Part shown: in pieces, positions 21,801 through 29,721 of the stretch
How the letters are laid out: every line of letters begins with the position of its first letter
How positions within the stretch are numbered: the first letter of the stretch is position 1
Source of the DNA: Rhyzopertha dominica
Taxonomy: Eukaryota > Arthropoda > Insecta > Coleoptera > Bostrichidae
Length of the DNA stretch: 64,000 nt
Direction of reading: 5' to 3'
NCBI GenBank assembly: GCA_025024175.1
Contig: QCXZ01000064.1
Location: 37,965,325 to 38,029,324, forward strand
Translations under genes and position numbers: made by a program
The notes under the pieces: model-generated
What the model saw: the letters and a program-made list of their open reading frames with translations, nothing else
What the model was told of the DNA's origin: nothing
Databases searched by the model: none

Positions 21801-24800
21801 ACTATCACACAAAGCGAGGAGTGGACTGCCGAGAAAGTCAGAACGGCTCAGCAGGAAGACAGCGACGTGGGTCCCCTCCTGAAATGGAAAGAAGAAAACA
21901 GACAACGACCTGGATGGGAAGAGGTGTCTCCAGAAAGTCCGACCCTAAAAGCGATGTGGGTTTCAGTGGGAATCCCTGCGAGTAGAAAATGGCCTGTTGA
22001 AGAGAGCGTGGGAGAGCGCCGATGGGAGGAATGTTACCATGCAGTTGGTAGTACCCAAGGAGTATGTACCTAAGGTTTTGGAAGAGGTACATGGAGGATC
22101 ATCGGGCGCCCACCTGGGAGTGAACAAAACCTTGGGCAAAGTTCGTGAGCGTTTCTACTGGGTACACTGCCGAGAAGATGTGGAAAAGTGGTGCAGGAAA
22201 TGCTCAACCTGCGCTGCTACCAAAGGACCGACAACACGCCTGAAGGGAAGGATGAAGCAGTACAATGTTGGAGCACCATTCGAAAGGATTGCGATTGATG
22301 TCGCCGGACCATTTCCTACGACCACCAGCAACAACAAGTACATCCTCGTTGCTATGGACTACTTCAGCAAGTGGCCAGAAGCCTATGCTATACCCAACCA
22401 GGAGGCTTCAACAGTGGCTCAGGTTCTCGTCGATAATTTGGTATGCAGATTTGGAGTGCCACTGGAATGCATTCTGACCAAGGAAGAAACTTCGAGTCCA
22501 GGGTGTTTCAAGAACTCTGTCACTTGCTGGGTATTACTAAAACCAGAACAACACCGCTTCACCCGCAATCAGATGGAATGGTCGAGCGATTTAACCGGAC
22601 AATGGAACAGTTTCTCTCCAAGGTTGTGGAGCGACACCAGACGGACTGGGATAAGCATCTTCCTCTGTTTTTGATGGCATATAGAGCGGCCATCCACGAG
22701 ACTACGGGGCAGACACCGGCGAAAGTAGTTCTAGGAAGAGAACTAAGGTTGCCTTGCGATTTGGTGTTTGGCTCTGCGGGAACATCCAATGAAGAGGGAG
22801 CAACTAGTTACGTCGAAAATCTTCGGGAGTCGCTATTGATAACACACCAGCTGGTGAGACAGAGAATGAACATTGCGAGCGATCGCATGAAAGCTCGGTA
22901 CGATGTCAGAGCCAATCCCAGACAGTTCAACGAAGGAGACTTAGTGTGGCTCTACAATCCACAAAGGAAGAAGGGGCTTTCACCTAAGTTATCGCCATCC
23001 TGGGAAGGACCCTACCGTATAGTGAAAAGGATTAACGATGTAGTTTATAGAATCCAGCGCAGCCCAAGATCGAAGATGAAGGTGGTACACTTGAATCGTT
23101 TAAGTGAGTACCACGGAAATGTTGAAGACTGGAACTGATCGGGACGATCAGTCTTTAAGGAGGGGGTAGTGCAACGCAGAGTCAGTGGTATCACGGCCCG
23201 CTCAACGCCTGTGGGCAGGCAACCCGACGTGCTAGAGTGTTCGAGATTAATCTATGCGAAAGGCTCTAGTAAAGTCTAGGAAGGTTCGAAATCGAGAGCC
23301 TTCGCGAATGTGCCAGACACGCCAAGTAAGTGGGGAGTCTGCGGATATATAAGCGGCCAGAGACGGAAGTGAAGGGGAGTTAGACAGTCTATGAACGAGC
23401 GCGAGTTTTGAAAGTGACGGAAAGTGAGATTTAAGTATTGTAAAGTGATATAAGTACAACTGTAGTGTTTTTAAAAGTAGTGTATAGTTGAGTAAAGTTT
23501 GTTAATTGTTAAAGTAATTGTGAATAGTGCTTGTTAGTGTTTTAGAACTGTTAAATAAAGTGTTTTAAATCAGAAATCCAGAATTTTCGAACCCGAATTT
23601 CGTAACAATATATTAAGTCTTTCGAAAGTTATCGTGTCCACAAACAATACAACAGACACACACACACACAGACAAGAAATTTTTTTTGCTCAAATTTTGT
23701 TTTTTTGCGTTTTCGACCATTTTAAAGCGAATGTGAAAATAAAAATTTTTGAAAATTTTTTTCGCGATACAATACTTCCCATCCGTTGGATGTGGAAGTA
23801 ATTGAAGTTATATATAATCAGTTAGCCTTCATCATTACTTTGAAAACAGTTGAAGGTAATTACAGGGAATGATACAAAATGTGACTTCAGAATATTAATA
23901 GGAACCAAAAATTAAAAATATACAGGGTGAATTATTAACAAATAACTCTTCAATCATATTATGAGCCATGCTCCGTTCACTGAATAATTGTAAATCACAA
24001 TTTGCTCATATTTATTATAAAAAACAGATGTTTTCATTAGGTTACTACTGATTATCAGATAGACACTTTGCTACGACAGATGACATAATATTATTATACA
24101 TGCATGCAGTAAATTTAATTTAGAAAATTAGTCCAATTCGATATTGACTATGTTTGAAGAATGCAGAAAACGGTTGATAAACATCATTTTTAGAGTAAAG
24201 TAGATGTTTGCTAAATATAGCGCGATCATATAGTTTGGAACAATATCCGTTTTTTAGTTATGTAATGTTTTTGCAAAAAATGCTTTTGACATAAAAATTT
24301 GTTGATAACATTTTCTGTTTTTAAACTAATATGTTATCATCCATTTATGTAAATAACAATTCATTTTTCGACACCTTTCCAACAGCAACAAAAAGGTGAT
24401 TTCTTACATTGAAACTTATTATTTAGTTTGAAATCAATGTATCTGGATTTTGATTACCTGTTTAAGCAGTCTTCAAGATATTGACAAAAATTTGAAAAGG
24501 TTAAAACAATTTAAGTTTTATTTGTGGTTGGTTTTGATCATAGACTCAGAACGTATGAGAACAGAAAGCATTGTCAAGTTTTTAATCAAAATATCTGGAC
24601 AAACTAATCACTATATAGGTCCACAGTCAGCAATTTAGTTGACATTTGTAAAAGGTATACCACGATTAGCCAGATTACCAATAGATCAAAACATAAAATT
24701 TAATATTTTGCTTGCACGTGAAGACAGTAATCATAATCACTTGTTGACTAGACAGTTAAGATTGCTATTTGCTATTTCAAAAAAAATACAAGGTATCATA

Positions 24801-25770
24801 AAATAAATAGTAAAAAATAAATGACGTCATGAACAAAATCGATCTGTTAGAACATTTTTCGCAGAAAATAACATCATATAACTAAATTAGGAATTTTTAT
24901 CCGAACTTTATAAGCACTCTATATAAGTATTATCTGAACTCAAAACACACAAAAAATACAGTAAGGTACCAATCTGCATTAACTGCATAAGAATTTGGAA
25001 ATCAAATCGTATAAAATCGTGAAACAAAGCAAAGCGTACCTTCATGCTATTTGTTATCTAATTTAGTGATTTAAGTATGTTTCCCAATTATGAATAGGAG
25101 CTAAAGTAAAACGTATCTGTCAAAATTAATTTATTGCAAAACCTGCTAGTTGGTAAATGACCCGAAATAAAAAGCATGTAAAGCAAGTCTTTTTTGTAAT
25201 TATGAATCATTCTTGTTTTATATAGTATCAAAAACGCTCGCGGCTTCTTTAATTAATTTATACGATTTGTCTAACATCGCCATTATTCTTATTTTCAGTG
25301 TATAAGCCAATGTGTTTTCGGCTATTTAGACGTGGTGAGTACAGTTTGAAAAAGATGATTCAAGCGGAATGCTAAGAAAGTTTTGTAGTTGGACGACAAC
25401 AGAGTTCCATCCGAGACGCTTTTGATCAAATGGTTGCAGGATCATCTAACAAATGATCTCCGAAGAATCAGGGCACTGAGGGAGGCAAGAAGATGCTTCG
25501 CGCGGTTGGCTACCACAGGTATATTTAATAGCTATAATTAAAATGCCTAAATTAGGTTATTAGCTTTAAATTAATTATGGTTAAATGAAATGGTACAGAG
25601 GGATAATAGAATCAAGCTGTATAGGTAAAGTGAAAAGTAATTTTTGAAAAACATGTATCATCATGAATTGTTACAGCCATATTCCAATTTATTTATTATT
25701 TCCAGATACGGATGACGGCTGTGAGTTTTCGAAAGCATTATCAAATTGCCTGGATCTGGAAATAGAATGA
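15018..25770 (+). CDS. Obp59a-like: Odorant-binding protein with long Asn-rich insertion, Obp59a-like (whole gene)
   Basis: Exons 15018-15811, 25299-25334, 25389-25518 and 25706-25770. The splice phases match throughout: 0, 0, then a codon split G|AT. Using the intact exon 1 sequence the protein has 340 residues. The six OBP cysteines are C56, C265, C269, C312, C325 and C334. They give C2-x3-C3 (CISQC), 42 residues between C3 and C4, 12 between C4 and C5, and C5-x8-C6, all normal for insect OBPs. The unusual part is 208 residues between C1 and C2. Obp59a orthologues are known for a long variable insertion at this place, and fly Obp59a is needed for humidity sensing. The product is secreted, presumably into sensillum lymph. 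Intron 1 (15812-25298) holds a Gypsy element inside a MITE; introns 2 and 3 are 54 and 187 bp. An AATAAA follows 60 bp after the stop. Confidence 0.85.
17838..18274 (+). repeat. Gypsy 5' LTR
   Basis: TATATAAG at 18014-18021 is the likely promoter TATA box. AATAAA at 18221-18226 is the likely poly(A) signal. The first bases contain two 11-mers that match a common cDNA adapter in permuted order (see findings). Confidence 0.93.
18277..18294 (+). other. Primer-binding site
   Basis: TGGTGTCAGGTGTGGGG starts two bases after the LTR. TGGTGTCAG is complementary to the 3' end of many leucine tRNAs (CTGACACCA), so tRNA-Leu priming is likely. Confidence 0.6.
18364..19566 (+). CDS. gag: Gypsy Gag polyprotein
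   Basis: 400 residues. The first 150 are charged and Glu/Lys-rich with heptad-like spacing, which suggests a coiled coil. The middle part fits a retrotransposon Gag capsid domain. Near the C-terminus is one CCHC zinc knuckle (CYRCGKTGHFKRDC, encoded at about 19472-19513) that would bind the element's RNA. The frame is open from ATG to TAA. It overlaps pol, which lies in the -1 frame. Confidence 0.9.
   Translation: MPVTRRQSANMEAQLEQLMQMMQKMQENMTEQIKACQEDMKTGQEEMKTEFKIGQEEIKKKIIMAVQEQLKTEIEEIRTSQNKIEERIDSVTEELKVTQNAVEEKVELVEEKVNKVEEKLCNKFEEKVLHMKGEFGKEILTVKRDLERMKTHGMTSSPVIGNNKIKPPTYDGHTSFETYKLQFEMAGKANNWSNEEKVMALVVALRGPALDLLRTLPEAEKGDYQKLTAALELHFGEQHLQQLFRTQLKTRKQKVGETLQDFEADVRKLMHLAYPTAPTELVEELATRSFIEGVRDDTVRNALLLATYTTTREALGKALEIEAAYKASAANWGQCKVRGTQVEEETDSLKAIMRELKEFLAANKSAGCQTCYRCGKTGHFKRDCRVSLPAASRGSQQQEN
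19464..22073 (+). CDS. pol: Gypsy Pol: protease, reverse transcriptase, RNase H (5' part)
   Basis: Open in the -1 frame relative to gag, overlapping it by about 100 bp, so expression probably needs -1 frameshifting. Domains in order: aspartic protease with DTGA at about 19713; RT with [21 protein letters not shown] and the catalytic YLDD near 20940-20951; RNase H with LDTDAS near 21379 and RTDHAALSWLL. The frame is lost near 21957-21963, just before the zinc-binding part of integrase, and the ORF ends in unrelated residues. A single-base error in a short homopolymer would explain this. Confidence 0.9.
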   Translation: MSDLLPLRKDRALQERLQGVTSCSVKRKPAAGKLKTVGVTGRTPTAREDKAPKIVSVNLLRHNNMDSLTMMTTVNGKKTQVTVDTGAMVSIIKKNIAPTVRPLMEKVLLRTVTGETSPAIGEAEVEVELGQLRIRHRVLVADIDDDFIMGMDLIGKYGLAYDPEERILKIGNESFVLETPGGEARCVRLYASETVRIRGSSEQIINAAMGNDLGSCVGLVEPTEDSHKHLLVARTLIKTSKTVPVRIANIAPVGTTIRKGDLLATCTPVTRINTCEDMEDTQKTPRTPAQLNIDLKHLTKEEARRVREFLRCYQHVFAEPDTPMGRTDIVQHRINTGDTQPIRQAPRRLPLARQEQVDKMVKEMTEQGVIEESNSPWSSPVVLVTKKDGSLRFCVDYRKLNDITKKDSYPLPRIDDTLTTLSGSTWFSTLDLKSGYWQVGIHPEDKEKTAFTTICGLYQFTVMPFGLCNAPATFERLMELVLRGLTWKTCLVYLDDVMVMGRDFEEHLKNLQEVFDRFRAANLKLNPKKCALFQKKVEFLGHTVSADGIQTSDDKIKAIRDWPRPRDKHEVRSFLGICTYYRRFVEGFAKIAAPLHQLTEPKTTFAWSHVHEEAFRKLKSALCSSPILAYPRRHGKFILDTDASKVGIGAVLSQVQDGEEKVIEYYSKVLTKPERNYCVTRKELLAIVKSVDHFHKYLYEREFLIRTDHAALSWLLRLKNPEGQVARWMERLQQYDFKIQHRPGRHHNNADALSRRPCGECKHCRKVDEREGTVDIRAVTITQSEEWTAEKVRTAQQEDSDVGPLLKWKEENRQRPGWEEVSPESPTLKAMWVSVGIPASRKWPVEESVGERRWEECYHAVGSTQGVCT
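21964..23138 (+). pseudogene. pol: Gypsy integrase region, two frame breaks
   Basis: Integrase sequence continues in a second frame (about 21964-22460), with the HHCC zinc module and the first catalytic Asp in the context AIDVAGPFP. It passes to a third frame (about 22460-23138), which holds the HSDQGRNFES block with the second catalytic Asp, then HPQSDGMVERFNRT, then a GPY/F-like module (WEGPYRIVKR). The second break lies at about 22460-22470. With both breaks as they stand, no intact integrase can be made. The stop is followed by a hairpin and the purine tract. Confidence 0.85.
23135..23169 (+). other. Hairpin and polypurine tract before the 3' LTR
   Basis: CTGATC and GATCAG form a 6-bp stem (about 23135-23151) that includes the pol stop codon. 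AAGGAGGGGGTAG, the plus-strand primer site, abuts the LTR. Confidence 0.7.
23170..23607 (+). repeat. Gypsy 3' LTR
   Basis: Same as the 5' LTR apart from three differences. It follows directly on the purine tract and is followed by ATAT and the rest of the MITE. Confidence 0.93.
23806..25298. other. OBP intron 1, right part
   Basis: AT-rich intron sequence. A single ACAGGGTG terminus at about 23930 has no visible partner. Otherwise nothing is recognised. Copy B at 33966-35454. Confidence 0.55.
25299..25334 (+). CDS. Obp59a-like: OBP exon 2 (carries C2-x3-C3)
   Basis: Only 36 bp: 12 codons between a TATTTTCAG acceptor and a GTGAGT donor, phase 0 on both sides. It encodes CISQCVFGYLDV, the C2-x3-C3 core of an OBP followed by the usual hydrophobic helix. 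Confidence 0.8.
25389..25518 (+). CDS. Obp59a-like: OBP exon 3 (carries C4)
   Basis: Acceptor GTTTTGTAG, then 43 codons plus one base to a donor GTATAT at 25519. It encodes a loop (LDDNRVPSE), a helix ending in LTNDL and the C4 motif ARRCF. The 54-bp intron before it is short but normal for insects. With this intron removed the C3-C4 spacing is 42; reading through gives stops. Confidence 0.8.
25706..25770 (+). CDS. Obp59a-like: OBP exon 4 (carries C5-x8-C6 and stop)
   Basis: Follows a TTATTTCCAG acceptor. The first two bases complete the split codon. It encodes TDDGCEFSKALSNCLDLEIE and a TGA at 25768-25770. The tail after C6 is only six residues. Copy B is shifted by indels in this exon. Confidence 0.8.
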
Positions 25771-25829
25771 CAGCTAAGGAAATATACGTTTCCTCCTTAT
25801 TAAAACTGTTATATAACTGTAGACTGATT

Positions 25830-25835
25830 AATAAA
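25830..25835 (+). terminator. Poly(A) signal of the OBP gene
   Basis: AATAAA 60 bp after the OBP stop codon. Confidence 0.55.
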
Positions 25836-26650
25836 TTACCGGAGCAATCTTTATTATTGCAATTTGTACTATGACTTTTAGGGAACTTCCTCTTATTTAA
25901 CAGTAACGTCATTTCATGCTTCATTTCCTGCCGAAAAATTTGCTGAATAGGTGAACGGCTGAATGGATGTTTTCAAGGTTGGGTCTCTTGCGTTACTAAT
26001 ATTGTGACACTAGCCTAACTACCTGAAGATCTTATTGATAAACTAAACTATTATTAGTGAGACTTACGAGTATACAGAGTTTATTACCTGTTGTTTATGG
26101 AAACTTGGGTTTTTCTATTTGTTGATAAAATGAGGTTGAACATCGCAGAGTAATAAAGTTTTTAACAAAGGAAGTTAATGTTGCTGATGTTCATAGGAAA
26201 AGAACAATATCTTAATTTTAAGTAAAGTTTTTGTTGAAACTCTTTCAGTTCAGTTCAGTTCGAAACTAACTGTCCTGAAAATTTCGTATGATTATTTGGT
26301 TCCCAGACTGTTTACATTAGAAGAAAAATATTTCTGAAAACGAGCTTCTCGAGAAATCTTCGTCGAGTTGAAAAGAGACAGAGATCTTATTTCTCGAATT
26401 ATTTTTTGTACGGGATGAGATTTATGCAGATCATTTGAAATCTTATTAAATGGGTACATATAACGGTCCTCACCAGCTAAAAAGAAGAAAGCCACAAACA
26501 ATTTACTGAAAAAAATTAATAGTTTTCTGGGATGCTGAAGGAGTTTTGCTGACTGCATATATGGTAAGACATACAACAAGGTTCAACACATAAACAATGA
26601 CTGTGGGTTCATAATGATCAAGGTATCAACAGTATAGTACTGAATCAGTT

Positions 26651-27970
26651 ATACAGGGTGTTTCAAAATATAATAATATAATAAATAATTGATGATAATG
26701 CGCAAAATAAAAAATTACTTGTAGGGATATTTGAAACGACTCCACATTTCTTTTCAACCTTCAAATGATCTTTGGGTAGTCCTGCAAAATCATAAACAAA
26801 ATGCTTTCTACATTCTACTAAAACACATTTTGTTTAGTCCTATACAGGGTGTTTCAAAATTCGATGTTATAAATTCGGGTGCATGTTCCTGAAGTGAAAC
26901 TATGACAAAAAGTTTATATAAACATGGGTCCGGAAATGCTTCGTTTTTGATATACAGGGTGTTGAAGGTAGATAAAATATTTTATTTTTTGAGATAACCG
27001 TTTTTCTAATCTTTGCAGTTTTTTGAAGAATGTTCTAATGGACAATGGCCAATAATTTAGCATAGAACATTTTTTAACATATAAAGCAGGGGCGGCCTTG
27101 TAGGAGGGGCAGCGGGGTTTCTTTTTTAAAAAAGTTTTTTTTGCCAATTTTTGAAACCAGAATTCCTATTTCTAGAAGGAGCCAAAAAAGATGAGCAAAA
27201 AAGGTACTCTTATTTCAATGTCGCTAAAATGAATCACTTGAGCAAATTAAGAAATTGTGTTTCCATACACGTTAGGGTAAATGAGCAAAAAATTAATAAA
27301 AAAAGAGTTTTTCAAACTTGGTAATTTTTGTTCTAATAGACAATGATCAATAATGTGGCATAGAGTACTTGTTCATATCTTAAGCAGGGTTGGCGTTGTG
27401 GGAGAGACTTTGAGGTTTTTTGGTTAAAACATTTTTTTCACAAATTGAAAAAATAATTACAAGGACAATATGAACAGCCGAAGCAGGAGAAGGTGTTTTA
27501 CGTTCAATCAGCAGCAAAATTTTTTTTTAACCAGAAAACCTGCTTTATATATGAAAAAATGTTATATGCCAAATTATTGGCCATTGTCTACTAGAACATT
27601 CTTCAAAAAACTGCAAAGTTTGGAAAAACGCTATTCTCATAAGCAAAAAAAAATTTTGTTTTGTACTTTTAACACCCTTTATATAAAAAACGAAGCATTA
27701 CCGAACCAATGTTTATATAAACTTTTTGTCGTACTTTCACTTCAGGAACATGCACTCCAATTTATGACAAAGATTTTTGAAACACCCTGTATAGGACTAA
27801 GAAAAATATATTTTAGTAGAAACTAGAACGCATTTGGTTTCTGATTTTGCAGGAATATCCAAATATTATTTGAAGGTATAACAGTTGAAGGAAATGTGGA
27901 GTCGTTTCAAACACCCATACAAGTGATTTTTTTATTTTCGCATTATCAATTATTTATGAAACTTTTNCAA
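26651..27970. mobile_element. Fold-back element with ACAGGGTG motifs, about 1.3 kb
   Basis: Left arm about 26651-27150, right arm about 27500-27970, reverse-complementary with indels. The arms carry an outer ATACAGGGTGTTTCAAA, an inner ATACAGGGTGTTTC at 26843 facing GAAACACCCTGTAT ending near 27793, and a third ATACAGGGTG at 26951. This nesting suggests one element inserted in, or grown from, another. ORFs in the arms are not credible genes. Confidence 0.75.
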
Positions 27971-28329
27971 CATAAAGCTCACTTCAATCTTTATCAGCCA
28001 ACATTGTGTTCGGGTTTGTTATTGATGGTGTAAAATGTTATTCACTGCAGCGGGTATCCAATGTCTCGCTTAACACCTTTTCTACAGCCTCAATATTTTT
28101 TAAAGAAAGAAGTTTGCTAAAGGCGTCTTGATAGTATAAATGAGAGTGGATAATGAAGAAGCATCAGAGTTCCCAAAGGCGGTAACCAAACCTTGGGGAT
28201 TGCATGCAGTGCCTTATCGGCACGTACTTATTTGAAGGACTAGATAATAATAATTCTGATGCAAACCTGGCTACTAAATAATGCCAAAATAGCTGTTTTT
28301 GTATAAACAATATATATTTAGTCCAAGTA

Positions 28330-29721
28330 TGCTGGGATCGAAACCTGAACACTAGTCTGGTTTTTTATTTTGCTATGGCGGCAGGGATGCCTATAACCCA
28401 GAAGATGAGCGATAGCGAAGATGGAGACGGAAATGGTCTTTTTCAGCTACCTATATTTCAGTGGGCGTGGCTTTATCGCAAAAATAGCACAACTCAAATT
28501 ATGTACAAGCTGAAACTTCTATTTTTTGTAATCAACCCATTTCCAATTATGGTTTTTGAAATCAAGGTTACTCCGCAAGAACCGTGTTTTCTAACTTTTG
28601 TTATAGGGTTTAATTTAAAAATGTTTTTATGTATTTCGGATTACCTAGCGGCCAAACTATTTCACGTAAACTTTTCTTGTTCTTTCGAAAAAATCACTTA
28701 TTTTGCATTTGTAAGTTGGGCTACGCTTATATGTTGTATAATTCAATATAGATTAATAAAAAACACAAAATGCCGGTTTGTACATAATTTAGTCGGGAAC
28801 GCTATATGATATACAGGGTGTCCTGGATTATGTGGGGAACTTCTCGGAATCTGAAATCTTGTGTAAAAATAACACTATTTTATAGTATAACTTTTTTTCA
28901 AATAATGACTACTTTTTCAAAATATTTCTTAGACCGGTTGATATAATAATTTCATCAAATTTTGGTTATTATTATTTATTATTATTTAACCCTTAATTTT
29001 AAACAGATAAGTATTTTTTCAAAAACATGTTTTTGTTTAAATTCTTTGGGTCTTGTAAAGAAAAAAAGATGCTCTGCTCATGCGACTAAACTTGACCCTT
29101 TCCGAGAAAGTTGCAGCTGAATGTTCGGGTTCACATTTTCACTGCTTTACTAATATCATTTTATTTTTATCTGTAAAATAAAATTCATAATTTTTACAAT
29201 AGACGATTTCCAAAAAAGTTTCAATTATAGGAAATCATTCTATGCAAACTTTAAATGCATTATATGAATATTCCATTATTATCATTTCAGAATTTTTGCA
29301 ACAAATAATGTAAGGTAACGTCAAAAAAATCTTACTTATTTTAAAGTTAAGCCCTCCCGGCTCACTAAAACATTTATTAAAAAAATGTGCGCATCTTTTT
29401 AACGGATTCCTTATCAATTTATATTAACCGGTCTAAGAGATATTTTTGTAAAACTGTTTCTCGCCCCCATGTTTAAGAGTGAACATCTCAGTAGGCGGGC
29501 ATTATTTAAAAAAAAAATTATACACTAAAAGATTCCGAGAGGTTATCCGGATAATGCGGGACACCCTGTATAGCTGGAAAATCACATTACCGACGTTATT
29601 TTGGAATAAAGGGGGTTATCTACAGATTTTGGTCGCTAAATGTGGACGGCTTACTTATTAGCAACCCGACCTCATGGCAAAATAAAAAAAAATAGACTAG
29701 AGTACAGTTTTCGATCCCAGC
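28330..29721. mobile_element. Fold-back element, about 1.4 kb, with inner TIR element
   Basis: Outer arms: GCTGGGATCGAAA at 28330 faces TTTCGATCCCAGC ending at 29721, with further similarity inward around the TTTATTTTGC word. Inner element: ATACAGGGTGTCC at 28811 faces GGACACCCTGTAT ending at 29571, with AGACCGGTTGATAT also inverted. The 144-codon ORF at 28375-28809 lies wholly within the left arm and is not called as a gene. Confidence 0.75.

Larger units (their letters stand above)
17838..23607 (+). mobile_element. Ty3/Gypsy LTR retrotransposon, 5770 bp, nearly complete
   Basis: Two LTRs of 437 and 438 bp differ by two substitutions and one indel, so the insertion is recent. Each begins TG and ends ACA, and the element is flanked by the 4-bp duplication ATAT (17834-17837 and 23608-23611). 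Order: LTR, primer-binding site, gag, pol (protease, RT, RNase H, integrase), polypurine tract, LTR. There is no envelope gene. Pol has two frame breaks in the integrase half. The protease-RT-RNase H-integrase order and the GPY/F-like module after integrase place it in Metaviridae; I do not assign a clade. Confidence 0.95.
17153..23805. mobile_element. MITE with nested Gypsy element
   Basis: The left terminus near 17153 and the right terminus near 23805 are inverted copies of TACTTCCACATCCAA. The left terminus has one extra T in this copy. The MITE body is 17153-17837 plus 23612-23805, about 880 bp, split by the Gypsy element and its 4-bp target duplication. Related copies lie at 51151-51859 and 52252-52846, without Gypsy. 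If the terminal TA is the target duplication, the family would be of Tc1/mariner type; that part is inference. Confidence 0.7.

Noticed and set aside
25345..25440. Reading OBP exon 2 straight through into exon 3, or starting exon 3 at 25439
   Set aside because: Read-through meets stops, and the later start would leave only 25 residues between C3 and C4. The 54-bp intron gives the normal 42.
27470..27826. 118-codon plus-strand ORF
   Set aside because: Formed by the right arm of the ACAGGGTG fold-back.
28375..28809. 144-codon plus-strand ORF starting with a good ATG context
   Set aside because: It lies completely within a fold-back arm, is broken in the overlap copy, and has no known domain.
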